Below, piece after piece: positions 34,414 through 44,106 of a stretch of DNA of 64,000 nt. The stretch lies in contig NZ_CP041637.1 of NCBI RefSeq assembly GCF_007197735.1, positions 3,071,001 to 3,135,000 of the forward strand, given 5' to 3'. Source of the DNA: Formosa sediminum (lineage in GTDB: Bacteria > Bacteroidota > Bacteroidia > Flavobacteriales > Flavobacteriaceae). The notes under the pieces are model-generated. The model did not search any database. It was not told where the DNA came from and saw only the letters and a program-made list of their open reading frames with translations. Position 1 is the first letter of the stretch. Each line of letters starts with the position of its first letter. The translations under genes and the position numbers were made by a program.

Positions 34414-35682
34414 TTATAAATCTAATAGAGTAGAATCATCGTCACCTGGAAGCTCTAGAGCTTTAACAGATTGTACTGCATTACCTGCAATACCTTTTAT
34501 AGAACCATACATATCTATGGTATTAGTTACTACCTTTTCTATTTGCTTTTCACGTTGTTTCCATATGCGTTGCATAGATCTTTTTTCGCTTTCAAGATCA
34601 GATTTCATTTGTGTAAACCCTTCTACAATAGCTTCTATTTGCATTCTAAACGTTGTACTGGTTAGATAATCGTAAAGCAAATCCATTTTATCGCCTTTAT
34701 TATCCTGAGCAACAATAGCGCGATTTAACTGAATTATAGATTCACGTAATACTGCGCAAAGGCCTTTAAATTCGTCGTAATTACATATCCAAATTCCATC
34801 TCGTAACCCTAAACGATCCATATCTGATGGCATCACTTCGGTTACTAATACACCTATATTTACTCCACGATCACGAATATCGGCTTTAAATTTTTCGATC
34901 CAACTGGGTTGAAAATCTTTTGTACGCTTACTTTCATAATAAATAGAGCCACAGTTTTGATCTGTTCTAGTATGCACAATTTGAATACAATCGCCTCCAC
35001 GAGCTCCTTTTTTTATTTCTTCAATAGTATCTAATGGAAATTTGGCTGCCAACCACTCTTCTATTGCTAATTCTTGTGCTTCACCTTGCAATTGCATAGA
35101 CCCTTGCTCCTGCTTACGTTTCATTTCTTCGGTAAGCTTTTTTTGAGCTTCAAGTTGCATTTGCATCTCTTTAAAACGCAATTCGTTTTTATCTTCTTCT
35201 ATCTTCCTAATTTTTTCTTTTTCGGCTAACAACGTTTCATTTAGTTGTTTTTGAGCTTCGGCTTCGGCTTGTGCTTTTAATTCGCCTTTTTCACGCTTTA
35301 ATTTTTCAATTTCTGCACGAGAACGATTTAATTCTTTTACCTGTTCAGACTTTTCATTTAATTCGTTTTGTAATGCTTTGAATTGTTCTGATTGTTCTTC
35401 GGTAATTTTATGTTTTATTTTAATTTCTATCTGACGCTTTTCTTCTTTTAAAGCAGATTCTAGACGATTTTGAAATAATTCATTTTCTTTTTTCTTTTTC
35501 TCTTCAAATGCTGCACGCTCTTTATTTAATTGCTCTTGACTTACATCGTAACGCTTTTTTTCTTGAGCTAACTGTGCTTGATACTTTTGTTTGATTTCAT
35601 CTTCTAATTGATGCGATAATATATCTTGTACATCGATAGTCGTACCACAATTGGGACATTTAATTTGTGATTCTTGCTTCAT
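34414..35682 (-). CDS. DUF2130 protein with zinc ribbon and coiled coil
   Basis: This 422-residue protein has an N-terminal half zinc ribbon (CPNCGTTIDV, about 9-18) and a long Lys/Glu/Gln-rich coiled coil (about 25-200). The C-terminal DUF2130 (PF09903) core has KGARGGDCIQIV, then GSIYYESKRTKDF. The GD ... ESK spacing resembles a PD-(D/E)xK nuclease site. Function is not established; a nuclease or DNA-associated role is an inference from those residues. It is first in a two-gene unit with the FAH-family gene. Confidence 0.85.
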   Translation of the reverse strand: MKQESQIKCPNCGTTIDVQDILSHQLEDEIKQKYQAQLAQEKKRYDVSQEQLNKERAAFEEKKKKENELFQNRLESALKEEKRQIEIKIKHKITEEQSEQFKALQNELNEKSEQVKELNRSRAEIEKLKREKGELKAQAEAEAQKQLNETLLAEKEKIRKIEEDKNELRFKEMQMQLEAQKKLTEEMKRKQEQGSMQLQGEAQELAIEEWLAAKFPLDTIEEIKKGARGGDCIQIVHTRTDQNCGSIYYESKRTKDFQPSWIEKFKADIRDRGVNIGVLVTEVMPSDMDRLGLRDGIWICNYDEFKGLCAVLRESIIQLNRAIVAQDNKGDKMDLLYDYLTSTTFRMQIEAIVEGFTQMKSDLESEKRSMQRIWKQREKQIEKVVTNTIDMYGSIKGIAGNAVQSVKALELPGDDDSTLLDL

Positions 35683-35874
35683 CTATACGCTTTATATTAT
35701 GGAGTGATTTTGGATTAATAGCTGTAATATGAAAATTCTTTTTCATATTAAAAAAACAGTTCAAATATAATTAAATTATAACGTTTAATATGCAGTGACT
35801 AAAGCTGATTTTTTTCAATTTCCAAAACTTTTTAATACCGTATTAAACTAAAACCATTTGTTTAAATGTAGCTA

Positions 35875-36729
35875 CTAACTAAAATTTTTGATATTTAAAA
35901 TGAGTAATGGTATCTGAGAATGATTGCTTATAGATTTACTATGCGATTGATTTAAAATACGCTTTAAAAAATCTTGTTCTTTAGCAATTACACACAACAA
36001 ATCTAATTTTCTACTCTCTGAAAAAGCATGCACACCGGTAGCTATACCTATATCTGTTAATGTAAAAAAATCTGAAGAATAGGGCTTTAAAATGGATTTT
36101 AAACTTTCTTGTGCTGCTACTTGTTTTGATGTTAATTGCTTATCCCGATCTCTAATATGTAATACCGATATTTTTGACTGATTTAAAGCTGCCAATCTTA
36201 AAAGCGGATCTAGACCATAATCTGAAAATGGTATATCGTAATCTGTTGATAAACCAATTTCTTTTATTCTTCTATAATTTTTACGTTTTGGAACAGCTAT
36301 AATCGGACAATTTACAACTCCAATTAATGATGCTGTTTTACTCCCTAAAGTCATTTCTTTTAATGTACTAGCCCCATTTGTACCCATAATTATACAATCT
36401 ATTTGCAACGTTTTTACAACCTCTTGTACAGCGACGTCAAACAACTCATATTTAGATACACTTGTAAAAGTATGTTTCGGGTTTTTAAAAGTAGAATTAA
36501 TTTTACTTAACACATTTTCTAATCCCTTTTTACTATTTTCTACTTGAGCCTGCTGAATAGCCGCTCTAGCTTTAGCCGAAGTAATACCTGTATATGGACC
36601 TGAAACTGGCTGATTATATACGTTAAACACATAAAAAATACAATCTAAATCTTGATATAAAGCAACTGCATACACAATTGCATTCCATGCATTTTCAGAA
36701 AAATCTGTGGGTAAAAGAATACGTTTCAT
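35875..36729 (-). CDS. Universal stress protein, two UspA domains
   Basis: This 284-residue protein is built of two UspA domains (about 1-145 and 150-284). Domain 1 carries the ATP-binding pattern G-x2-G-x9-GS in GTNGASTLKEMTLGS, followed by CPIIAVPK. Domain 2 (GLSTDYDIPFSDYGL ... LLCVIAKEQDFLKRIL) lacks a clear glycine motif. Ups-type proteins bind ATP and respond to starvation or envelope stress. It is a close paralogue of the gene 140 bases upstream; both open I-LLPTDFSENAWNAI. Confidence 0.9.
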   Translation of the reverse strand: MKRILLPTDFSENAWNAIVYAVALYQDLDCIFYVFNVYNQPVSGPYTGITSAKARAAIQQAQVENSKKGLENVLSKINSTFKNPKHTFTSVSKYELFDVAVQEVVKTLQIDCIIMGTNGASTLKEMTLGSKTASLIGVVNCPIIAVPKRKNYRRIKEIGLSTDYDIPFSDYGLDPLLRLAALNQSKISVLHIRDRDKQLTSKQVAAQESLKSILKPYSSDFFTLTDIGIATGVHAFSESRKLDLLCVIAKEQDFLKRILNQSHSKSISNHSQIPLLILNIKNFS

Positions 36730-36795
36730 ATCTAAACATGTACTTAAATTAATGCTTTATAAGGGTTATAAATAAAATCGTTAACATATACTGTT

Positions 36796-36828
36796 AAAAA
36801 AAGGCAGTAATATACAATTACCACCTTT
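36796..36828 (-). terminator. Possible terminator between the two universal stress genes
   Basis: AAAGG / CCTTT outer stem and GTAAT / ATTAC inner stem, separated by a 2x2 internal loop. T residues follow on the minus strand. It lies about 40 bases after the upstream paralogue's stop. Confidence 0.45.
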
Positions 36829-36869
36829 ATGATTACAACACGTAAATTAATGATTTACACTATTTTGTA

Positions 36870-37721
36870 TTAAAAATTTTTAACATTTAATATTAATAAT
36901 GGCACATTAGATTTACTGCTAATTGTTTTACTATATGATTGGTTTAAAATACGTTTTAAGAAATCTTGCTCTCTTGCAATAACACATAATAAATCTAAAT
37001 TTCTACTTTGTACAAAGGCGCGAACACCTGTAATAACACCAATATCGGTTAGCGTAAAATAGTTAGCAGAAAAATTGCTTAAAAGTTTTCTAAGGATTTC
37101 CGATTTTTCTTCTTGCTGAGTGGTTAACTTTTTAACCCGATCCATAATATGGAATACAGAAATTAAAGACGCATTACTTTTGGCTAGTTCCATAAGCGGT
37201 TGTAAGCCTTTTTCTGTAAATTCAATATCGTAATCTGTAGAAATACCTATTTCCTTTATGCCTTTAAATTGTGTATGTTTAGGAATTGCAATAATTGGAC
37301 AATTCACAACACCAATTAATCCAGCGGTATTACTCCCAACTGTAATTTCTTTAATAGCACTAGCGCCTTTGGTACCCATTACAATGCAATCAATCTTATA
37401 ATCTACAACTACTTTTTTAACAGCATCTTTAAACTGTTTATAAATAGACACACATTTATAGGTGTGATTAGGATTTGGATACGTACTTTTAACTTTTGCC
37501 AAAACATCGCGTAAGCCCTGTTTACTAAATTCTACTTGTGCATTATAAATAGATTCTTTTGCCATAGCCGAAGTTACTCCCATATACGAACTAGAATCTG
37601 GCTGATCGAAAGAGTGAATAATATAAAAATTACATGTTTCTTCTTTAAAAAGTTGTAATGCATACTCTATTGCATTCCAAGCATTTTCAGAAAAATCTGT
37701 AGGTAAAAGTATGTTTTTCAT
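36870..37721 (-). CDS. Universal stress protein, two UspA domains (paralogue)
   Basis: This 283-residue tandem UspA protein is closely related to the neighbouring one. Domain 1 has the ATP motif in GTKGASAIKEITVGS followed by CPIIAIPK. Domain 2 begins ISTDYDIEFTEKGLQPL and ends SNVPLLILNVKNF. The pair probably arose by local duplication. It is divergent from the SulP anion transporter gene (149 bases between starts), which raises the possibility of coordinated expression under stress. Confidence 0.9.
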   Translation of the reverse strand: MKNILLPTDFSENAWNAIEYALQLFKEETCNFYIIHSFDQPDSSSYMGVTSAMAKESIYNAQVEFSKQGLRDVLAKVKSTYPNPNHTYKCVSIYKQFKDAVKKVVVDYKIDCIVMGTKGASAIKEITVGSNTAGLIGVVNCPIIAIPKHTQFKGIKEIGISTDYDIEFTEKGLQPLMELAKSNASLISVFHIMDRVKKLTTQQEEKSEILRKLLSNFSANYFTLTDIGVITGVRAFVQSRNLDLLCVIAREQDFLKRILNQSYSKTISSKSNVPLLILNVKNF

Positions 37722-37870
37722 AATATTTGAATTATATATTAAAAATAATGAATTTCTAGGATGTACACAATGATTTTAGTCTTATATTAAATGAATTATT
37801 TAAAACCTATAAACCAATTCAATCTAATACATACAAACACAAACTAATTAAAACTTTAACAAATTAATTT

Positions 37871-39550
37871 ATGAAAAATTTAAGTACTAAATATTTAAAA
37901 GCCGATTTAAAAGCCGGTCTTGTGGTCTTTTTAGTGGCACTACCCTTATGCTTAGGAATTGCCCTAGCAAGTGGCGCACCTTTATTTGCAGGAATTATTT
38001 CTGGAATAATTGGAGGTATTGTTGTAGGATTCTTTAGTGGATCTAATTTAAGTGTATCTGGTCCAGCTGCAGGTTTAACAGCAATTGTATTAACTGCTAT
38101 TGCTACATTAGGCTCTTGGGAAGCCTTTCTGTTGGCAGGCCTTATTGCTGGTGGCATACAATTAATACTAGGCTTTTTAAAAGCTGGAATTATTTCTAAT
38201 TATTTACCATCTAACGTTATTGAAGGTATGCTTGCCGCAATTGGAATCATTATAATTTTAACCCAGTTACCTCATGCGGTTGGTTACGATACAATACACG
38301 AAGGTGATTTCTTTCATATTAATAAAGCGGGAAAACACGATATGTTTTCAACTGTAATAGACGGTATAAATTATATGCATATAGGAGCTATAATTGTGGT
38401 ACTAGTATCTTTAGGTATAATAATAGCATTTATGCGAGTTCCGGCTTTAAAGAAAATAAAATCCATTCCAGGTTCTTTAGTTGCTGTAATAGCAGGAGTA
38501 GCTATAAATGAAGTTTTTAAGGCTACAGGATCGCCTTTAACCATTACCTCTGCACATTTAGTAAGTTTACCAGTACCAGAATCGTTTGAAGCTTTTAAAT
38601 CTCAATTTAGCTTACCCGATTTTTCACAGATTGGCAATGTAGATGTATGGGTTGTAGCCATAACTATTGCCGCAGTAGCAAGTATTGAAACCTTATTATG
38701 TATAGAAGCATCTGACAAACTAGACCCATTAAAAAGATATTCTAATACCAATACAGAATTAAAAGCACAAGGAATAGGTAATATAATAAGTAGTTTAATT
38801 GGAGGTTTACCAATGACTTCTGTAATTGTACGTTCTTCTGCAAACGTAAACTCTGGTGGTCGCACCAAATTATCGGCAATTTCACATGGTGTATTTTTAC
38901 TAGTAGCGGTTTTAGCAATTCCATCTTTACTTAATAAAATACCCTTAGCTTCTCTTGCTGCAGTACTTATCGCTGTTGGTTTTAAATTAGCAAGTCCAAA
39001 AGTATTTATTCACATGTGGAATAATAGTAAGAAATTTCAATTTATCCCCTTTGTTGTAACCGTTATAGCCGTAGTCTATACAGATTTATTAAAAGGCGTT
39101 GGTATTGGCATGGCAGTAAGTGTTTTCTTTATTTTAAGAGGGAACTTAAAACTCGCTTATTTCTTCAAAAGAGAAAATCATACTGAAGGGAAAACCATAC
39201 ATATGGAACTAGCACAAGAGGTTTCTTTTTTAAATAAAGCCGCAATTAAGCAAACGTTTGCACATTTACCTAGTAACAGTCGTATAGTTGTAGATGCCTC
39301 AAACACAGTATATATAGATCATGATGTACTACAACTCATAAAAGACTTTGTCAATTTTGGTTGTAAGGATAAAAATATTACTGTATATTTGATAGGATTT
39401 CGAAAAGAATATAAAATAGAAAATTCCATTAACCATGTAACTACTATTTTGTCTGATAATGATGAAAAAGTTGCTTTACATGAAATAGAAGAAGGCTATA
39501 AAATTCCTTCAAATATTTTAAAAGTTAAGGAGTTGACCAAAGCTGGATAA
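37871..39550 (+). CDS. SulP-family inorganic anion transporter
   Basis: This 559-residue protein has about 12-14 membrane helices and opens DLKAGLVVFLVALPLCLGIALASGAPLFAGIISGIIGG, the SulP signature. NLSVSGPAAGLT and the GLPMTSVIVRSSANVNSGGRTKLSAISHGV segment follow. A C-terminal STAS domain (about 440-545) contains VVDASNTVYIDHDVLQLI. SulP members carry sulfate, bicarbonate or other anions. The next gene downstream is a Na+/H+ antiporter, which fits, but does not prove, a Na+-coupled bicarbonate role. A long hairpin separates the two genes. Confidence 0.92.
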   Translation: MKNLSTKYLKADLKAGLVVFLVALPLCLGIALASGAPLFAGIISGIIGGIVVGFFSGSNLSVSGPAAGLTAIVLTAIATLGSWEAFLLAGLIAGGIQLILGFLKAGIISNYLPSNVIEGMLAAIGIIIILTQLPHAVGYDTIHEGDFFHINKAGKHDMFSTVIDGINYMHIGAIIVVLVSLGIIIAFMRVPALKKIKSIPGSLVAVIAGVAINEVFKATGSPLTITSAHLVSLPVPESFEAFKSQFSLPDFSQIGNVDVWVVAITIAAVASIETLLCIEASDKLDPLKRYSNTNTELKAQGIGNIISSLIGGLPMTSVIVRSSANVNSGGRTKLSAISHGVFLLVAVLAIPSLLNKIPLASLAAVLIAVGFKLASPKVFIHMWNNSKKFQFIPFVVTVIAVVYTDLLKGVGIGMAVSVFFILRGNLKLAYFFKRENHTEGKTIHMELAQEVSFLNKAAIKQTFAHLPSNSRIVVDASNTVYIDHDVLQLIKDFVNFGCKDKNITVYLIGFRKEYKIENSINHVTTILSDNDEKVALHEIEEGYKIPSNILKVKELTKAG

Positions 39551-39564
39551 TGTTTTTAAAACAC

Positions 39565-39620
39565 GTAATAAAAAAGTCTATAGCTATCAAGTTCTTGATA
39601 GCTATAGACTTTTTTATTAC
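39565..39620 (+). terminator. Long perfect hairpin between SulP and NhaA genes
   Basis: Stem of 26 bp without mismatch (GTAATAAAAAAGTCTATAGC ... GCTATAGACTTTTTTATTAC) with a GTTC loop. It contains an intrinsic-terminator core (GTCTATAGCTATCAA and T6) and sits 14 bases after the SulP stop and 19 bases before the NhaA start. Confidence 0.85.
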
Positions 39621-39639
39621 CAAATTATAATATAAATGT

Positions 39640-40974
39640 ATGAGACAAAAGTTAAATAATTTATTAGTTAGACCAATTACCAAATTCGTACAAATTGAAA
39701 GTTTTGGCGGGATACTTTTATTTTCGGCTGCAGTAATCGCTCTATTATGGGCAAACTCACCCTTGTCTGATTCTTATATCGCACTTTGGCATTATGAAAT
39801 TGGTTTTGAATTTGGAGATTTTCATTTATCGCATCATTTATTACATTGGGTAAATGACGGATTGATGGTTATTTTCTTTTTTGTGATAGGCCTTGAAATT
39901 AAACGCGAAATTTTATTAGGAGAATTAAACAGCCTTAAAAAAGCATCACTCCCAATCTTTGCTGCATTAGGGGGTGTGTTTATACCAATAGGCATTTTTT
40001 TAGCATTAAACACTAACCCAGAAACCCATGCAGGTTGGGGTATACCAATGGCAACAGATATTGCATTCTCTTTAGCCATTCTTCAGTTATTAGGAAATCG
40101 TGTGCCAATCGCTTTAAAAATATTTTTAACCGCATTTGCTATTGTAGATGATTTGGTAGCTGTATTAGCTATTGCTTTATTTTACAGTGAAAATTTAGAC
40201 TGGAATGCTATTTTATACTCTTTAATTCCTTTAGCAATCTTAGCATATTTAGGATGGAAAGGATTTTATTATAAATATGTATTTTTAATTCTTGGAATCG
40301 TAATTTGGTTTTTATTCTTACAATCGGGAATTCACCCAACTATTGCTGGGATTTTAATTGCACTTACCATTCCAATTAAACAAAAATTAGAAATGGATCT
40401 TAGTATGTCTAAGATAGAATCTATAGCAACTACATTAATAAATAAACCCAAACGAAACAGTCCTATATTAACACACGACGAAATTAGTTTAATAGGAAGC
40501 ATACAAAAGCTTTCTGGCAGAGTTCAATCGCCTTTACAGCATTTAGAACATAAATTTCATGGTTGGGTAGCATATTTTATTATGCCAATATTCGCATTAT
40601 CTAATGCCGGAATTGTATTTAATGACATTGCACATTTAGATTGGGCCTTATCCTCTCACATCTCAATTGCTTTAATTTTTGGTAAATGTATTGGTGTAGT
40701 ATCATTCTCCTACTTAGCAGTTAAGCTTGGTTTAGCAGCATTCCCACACAGTGTAAAGTTTAAGCATATTTTAGGAGTTGGATTTTTAGCTGGAGTTGGG
40801 TTTACCATGTCTATTTTCGTTTCTAACTTAGCATTCAAGTCTAGTCTAATGTACCAAGATGCTTCTAAAGTAGGTATCTTTATTGGATCTACCGTAGCTG
40901 GATTAATAGGTTATTTTATATTAAAATCTATTAAACCATCAGAAGATGCTAATTCTGTGGAAGACGTTCACTAA
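39640..40974 (+). CDS. nhaA: Na+/H+ antiporter NhaA
   Basis: This 444-residue membrane antiporter with about 12 helices exchanges Na+ or Li+ for protons, for pH and salt homeostasis. Family residues are clear: HHLLHWVNDGLMVIFFFVIGLEIKRE (61-90), MATDIAFSLAIL with Asp140, the ion-site pair Asp170-Asp171 in AFAIVDDLVAV, and GVGFTMSIFVSNLAF near the end. Length is somewhat above the E. coli protein because of a loop at about 250-300. A perfect hairpin terminator lies just past the stop. Confidence 0.95.
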   Translation: MRQKLNNLLVRPITKFVQIESFGGILLFSAAVIALLWANSPLSDSYIALWHYEIGFEFGDFHLSHHLLHWVNDGLMVIFFFVIGLEIKREILLGELNSLKKASLPIFAALGGVFIPIGIFLALNTNPETHAGWGIPMATDIAFSLAILQLLGNRVPIALKIFLTAFAIVDDLVAVLAIALFYSENLDWNAILYSLIPLAILAYLGWKGFYYKYVFLILGIVIWFLFLQSGIHPTIAGILIALTIPIKQKLEMDLSMSKIESIATTLINKPKRNSPILTHDEISLIGSIQKLSGRVQSPLQHLEHKFHGWVAYFIMPIFALSNAGIVFNDIAHLDWALSSHISIALIFGKCIGVVSFSYLAVKLGLAAFPHSVKFKHILGVGFLAGVGFTMSIFVSNLAFKSSLMYQDASKVGIFIGSTVAGLIGYFILKSIKPSEDANSVEDVH

Positions 40975-40994
40975 AAGATATATATTATATAAAC

Positions 40995-41027
40995 AAAAAA
41001 GCGATCTAATTATTAGATCGCTTTTTT
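40995..41027. terminator. Bidirectional intrinsic terminator
   Basis: GCGATCTAA / TTAGATCGC perfect stem flanked by AAAAAA and TTTTTT (15 bp in all, 3-base loop) between the converging nhaA and agmatine deiminase genes. Confidence 0.92.
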
Positions 41028-41047
41028 GTTTGAGACTATTTAAACGG

Positions 41048-42088
41048 TTATAATGGAATTTGCTGACTTAAACAATGAAGTGTTCCAAACCCCCAAATAA
41101 GGTCAATAGCACTCATTCCTATTACTTCACGATCAGGAAAACACTCCGCTATAATATGTAATGCTACTTGATCCTTACTATCATTGAATGTGGGAACCAA
41201 TACCATATTATTTAAAATTAAAAAGTTAGCATAACTCGCTGGTATTTGAATTCCATCAAAAAACAACGGCTTAGGCATTGGTAGAGTAACTATGTTTGGT
41301 GATTTGCCTGTCTCTAATTTAGAAGCTTTTAAACGCTTTAAATTATCTTGTAATGCGGCATAATTACTGTCTTCAGGATTGTCTTCTAATACTGTAATTA
41401 TAGTCTCTGCATTTACAAAACGGCACAAATCATCTATATGGCCATGAGTATCATCGCCCACAATACCATCTCCCAACCAAATTACATTTGTTATACCAAG
41501 AAATTCTTTAAAAATAGATTCGTAATCTGCTTTTGTAAAGTTTGGATTTCTAACTTGAATTGAAGGATGTAATAAACATTCTTCTGAAGTTAATAGTGTG
41601 CCTTTGCCATTGGTATCTATTGCTCCTCCTTCTAAAACCACAGGTTTTCCTTTGTAAACCACTTGGTGTAAAGGTGTTTTTAAAGTTTCGGATACAATTT
41701 TTGGAACTCCTCTATCTAATTTATGATTTGAATATTTTGCCCAACCATTAAAGTTGAAGTTTAAAGCAATGCGTTCGCCTCCTCTTTTCACTATAATAGG
41801 TCCAGAATCACGCATCCAGCTTCTGTTTGTTTTTAGAGCTATATACTTAACATTATTCAGATTAACGTGTGCTAACTCCAGTTTTACTTTCACACTTTCT
41901 TGTTGTTTTACATTTTCAACAATCAAGAAAACTTTTTCTACCGAAGCTATTTTTTTTATAATCTCTACAAATGCCCACTGTATTGCCTGAAATTTTCCAG
42001 GCCAATCATTTCCATTATACGGAAAACATAATAATATACCTTCTTGAGGTTCCCATTCTGCAGGTAATCTCACTTCTGAAACTACCAT
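41048..42088 (-). CDS. aguA: Agmatine deiminase
   Basis: This 346-residue member of the guanidino-group-modifying (PPAD) family converts agmatine to N-carbamoylputrescine. Visible signatures are RLPAEWEPQEGILLCFPYNGNDWP at the N-terminus, RSWMRDSGPIIV, FNFNGWAKY, VLEGGAIDTNGKGTLLTSEECLL, GDDTHGHIDDLCRFV and the catalytic Cys in FGTLHCLSQQIP at the end. It is encoded 2 bases after the N-carbamoylputrescine amidase gene, giving both steps from agmatine to putrescine. Confidence 0.93.
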   Translation of the reverse strand: MVVSEVRLPAEWEPQEGILLCFPYNGNDWPGKFQAIQWAFVEIIKKIASVEKVFLIVENVKQQESVKVKLELAHVNLNNVKYIALKTNRSWMRDSGPIIVKRGGERIALNFNFNGWAKYSNHKLDRGVPKIVSETLKTPLHQVVYKGKPVVLEGGAIDTNGKGTLLTSEECLLHPSIQVRNPNFTKADYESIFKEFLGITNVIWLGDGIVGDDTHGHIDDLCRFVNAETIITVLEDNPEDSNYAALQDNLKRLKASKLETGKSPNIVTLPMPKPLFFDGIQIPASYANFLILNNMVLVPTFNDSKDQVALHIIAECFPDREVIGMSAIDLIWGFGTLHCLSQQIPL

Positions 42089-42090
42089 AA

Positions 42091-42978
42091 CTAGTCTATT
42101 GCACGTTTTGTTAATTCACCAAAAGCATCAATACGACGATCTCTAAAAAATGGCCAATTCTGACGCACGTTTTCTTGTAAATCTAAATCGACTTCAGCAA
42201 TTAAAATTTCTTCTTTATCATGAGATGCTTGTGCTAAGATTTCGCCTTGAGGGCCAGCAATAAAAGACGATCCCCAAAACTGAATACCATCTGTTCCTGG
42301 CAAATATTGCTCTAAGCCAATACGGTTTGCGGCTGCAACAAACACACCATTAGCAACGGCATGTCCTTTCATTACATTCATCCATGCACCGTGCTGATTT
42401 TCACCAAATTCATCTTTTTCTTTAGGATGCCAACCAATGGCTGTAGGGTAGAATAAGACTTCTGCTCCTTTAAGCGCTGTAAGACGTGCAGCTTCTGGAT
42501 ACCACTGATCCCAACAGATTAAAGTTCCAACCTTACCCTTTTTAGTTTGGATAGCTTGGAACCCTAAATCTCCAGGTGTAAAATAAAATTTTTCGTAAAA
42601 ATGAGGATCGTCTGGAATATGCATTTTTCTATATAATCCTGCTTCGCTTCCATCCGTATCAATTATATATGCACTGTTATGGTAAATACCTGCCATACGT
42701 TTCTCAAAAAACGGTACAATAATAACGACACCTAATTCTTTTGCTAATGCGCTAAAGGCAATAAATGACGTGCCATATAAAGGCTCTGCGATAGCAAAGT
42801 TATCGACATCTTCACTTTGACAAAAATAATGACTACTGTATAATTCAGGTAAAAGAATAACTTCTGCACCTTGATTAGCTGCATCTCTTACCCAACTTAA
42901 ACATTTTTTTAAATTATTTTCTGCAACGTCGTTCAGGTTTAACTGAACGACGGCTATTTTATATTTTCTTAAAGACAT
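42091..42978 (-). CDS. aguB: N-carbamoylputrescine amidase (nitrilase family)
   Basis: This 295-residue carbon-nitrogen hydrolase has the Glu-Lys-Cys triad in VILLPELYSSHYF (Glu), LYRKMHIPDDPHFYEKFYF (Lys) and VGTLICWDQWYPEAARL (Cys). HGAWMNVMKGHAVANGVFVAAANRIG and QFWGSSFIAGPQG match the AguB group specifically. It hydrolyses N-carbamoylputrescine to putrescine, CO2 and ammonia. It forms an operon with the agmatine deiminase gene downstream. The arginine decarboxylase that would make agmatine is not in the window. Confidence 0.94.
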   Translation of the reverse strand: MSLRKYKIAVVQLNLNDVAENNLKKCLSWVRDAANQGAEVILLPELYSSHYFCQSEDVDNFAIAEPLYGTSFIAFSALAKELGVVIIVPFFEKRMAGIYHNSAYIIDTDGSEAGLYRKMHIPDDPHFYEKFYFTPGDLGFQAIQTKKGKVGTLICWDQWYPEAARLTALKGAEVLFYPTAIGWHPKEKDEFGENQHGAWMNVMKGHAVANGVFVAAANRIGLEQYLPGTDGIQFWGSSFIAGPQGEILAQASHDKEEILIAEVDLDLQENVRQNWPFFRDRRIDAFGELTKRAID

Positions 42979-43040
42979 AACACTTTTAATTAATAGTGTA
43001 AATGTAACTATTTTATAAAAATGAAATCACAAAAAATAAA

Positions 43041-44105
43041 CTAAGAATTTACATTAACGTGCTCTGTCTTAGTAAAATATTTTTTTCTAAACCAGAACGC
43101 AACTTTCACTAATAAAATTAATGCTGGCACTTCTACAAGTGGCCCTATAACTCCTGTAAAGGCTTGACCGGAATTTAATCCAAATACTGCAATAGCTACA
43201 GCTATAGCTAATTCAAAGTTATTACCTGCAGCAGTAAATGCAATAGCAGCTGTTTTATCGTATGTCGCTCCTGCGGCTTTACTAACAAAAAATCCGATTA
43301 TAAACATTAATGCAAAATACACTAAAAGCGGTATTGCAATAATCACTACATCCATAGGGATTTCAACAATTAATTCTCCTTTTAAAGAAAACATTACTAT
43401 AATAGTAAAGAGTAAAGCAATTAATGTTAAGGGCGATATAGTTGGAATAAACTTAGTATTATACCAAGTTTCACCTTTAATTTTCACTAGAATGAATCGG
43501 CTTAAAAAACCTAATACAAACGGAATACCTAAATATATAGCAACACTTTCTGCTATAGTAGCAATAGAGATATCTACAATAGCGCCTTCAAATCCAAAGA
43601 AAGGCGGTAATACAGTAATAAAAATCCAGGCATAAAAACTGTATCCAAATACTTGAAAAATACTATTTAAAGCCACTAATCCTGCACCATATTCACTACT
43701 TCCTTCTGCCAAATCATTCCAAACTAAAACCATCGCAATACATCTAGCCAATCCTATTAAAATAAGCCCAACCATATATTCTGGATAATCTCTTAAAAAT
43801 GTAATTGCTAGAAAAAACATTAAAAATGGTCCAATAATCCAGTTTAAAACTAAAGAAATAGATAGCACTTTTACATCTTTAAAGACTTTTGGTAACAGTG
43901 CATAATTTACCTTAGCAAGAGGCGGATACATCATTAAAATTAATCCGATTGCTATGGGAATATTTGTTGTACCTTGACTATAAGAATTGATAACATTTGG
44001 AATTTGTGGAAAGAAATTCCCTAAAGCAACACCAATTAACATTGCTAAAAAGATCCATAATGTTAGATAATTATCTAAAAGACTTAATTTTTTCATTTTT
44101 GACAT
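43041..44105 (-). CDS. arsB: ACR3-family arsenite efflux permease
   Basis: This 354-residue protein has ten membrane helices. ACR3 hallmarks include [75 protein letters not shown] (with the conserved Cys) and [39 protein letters not shown] (with the catalytic Glu). It expels As(III). It is the last gene of the arsenic operon, starting 1 base after the ArsC-like stop. The symbol arsB is used loosely; the protein is ACR3-type and not the unrelated ArsB. Confidence 0.95.
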   Translation of the reverse strand: MSKMKKLSLLDNYLTLWIFLAMLIGVALGNFFPQIPNVINSYSQGTTNIPIAIGLILMMYPPLAKVNYALLPKVFKDVKVLSISLVLNWIIGPFLMFFLAITFLRDYPEYMVGLILIGLARCIAMVLVWNDLAEGSSEYGAGLVALNSIFQVFGYSFYAWIFITVLPPFFGFEGAIVDISIATIAESVAIYLGIPFVLGFLSRFILVKIKGETWYNTKFIPTISPLTLIALLFTIIVMFSLKGELIVEIPMDVVIIAIPLLVYFALMFIIGFFVSKAAGATYDKTAAIAFTAAGNNFELAIAVAIAVFGLNSGQAFTGVIGPLVEVPALILLVKVAFWFRKKYFTKTEHVNVNS

Positions 44106-44106
44106 A

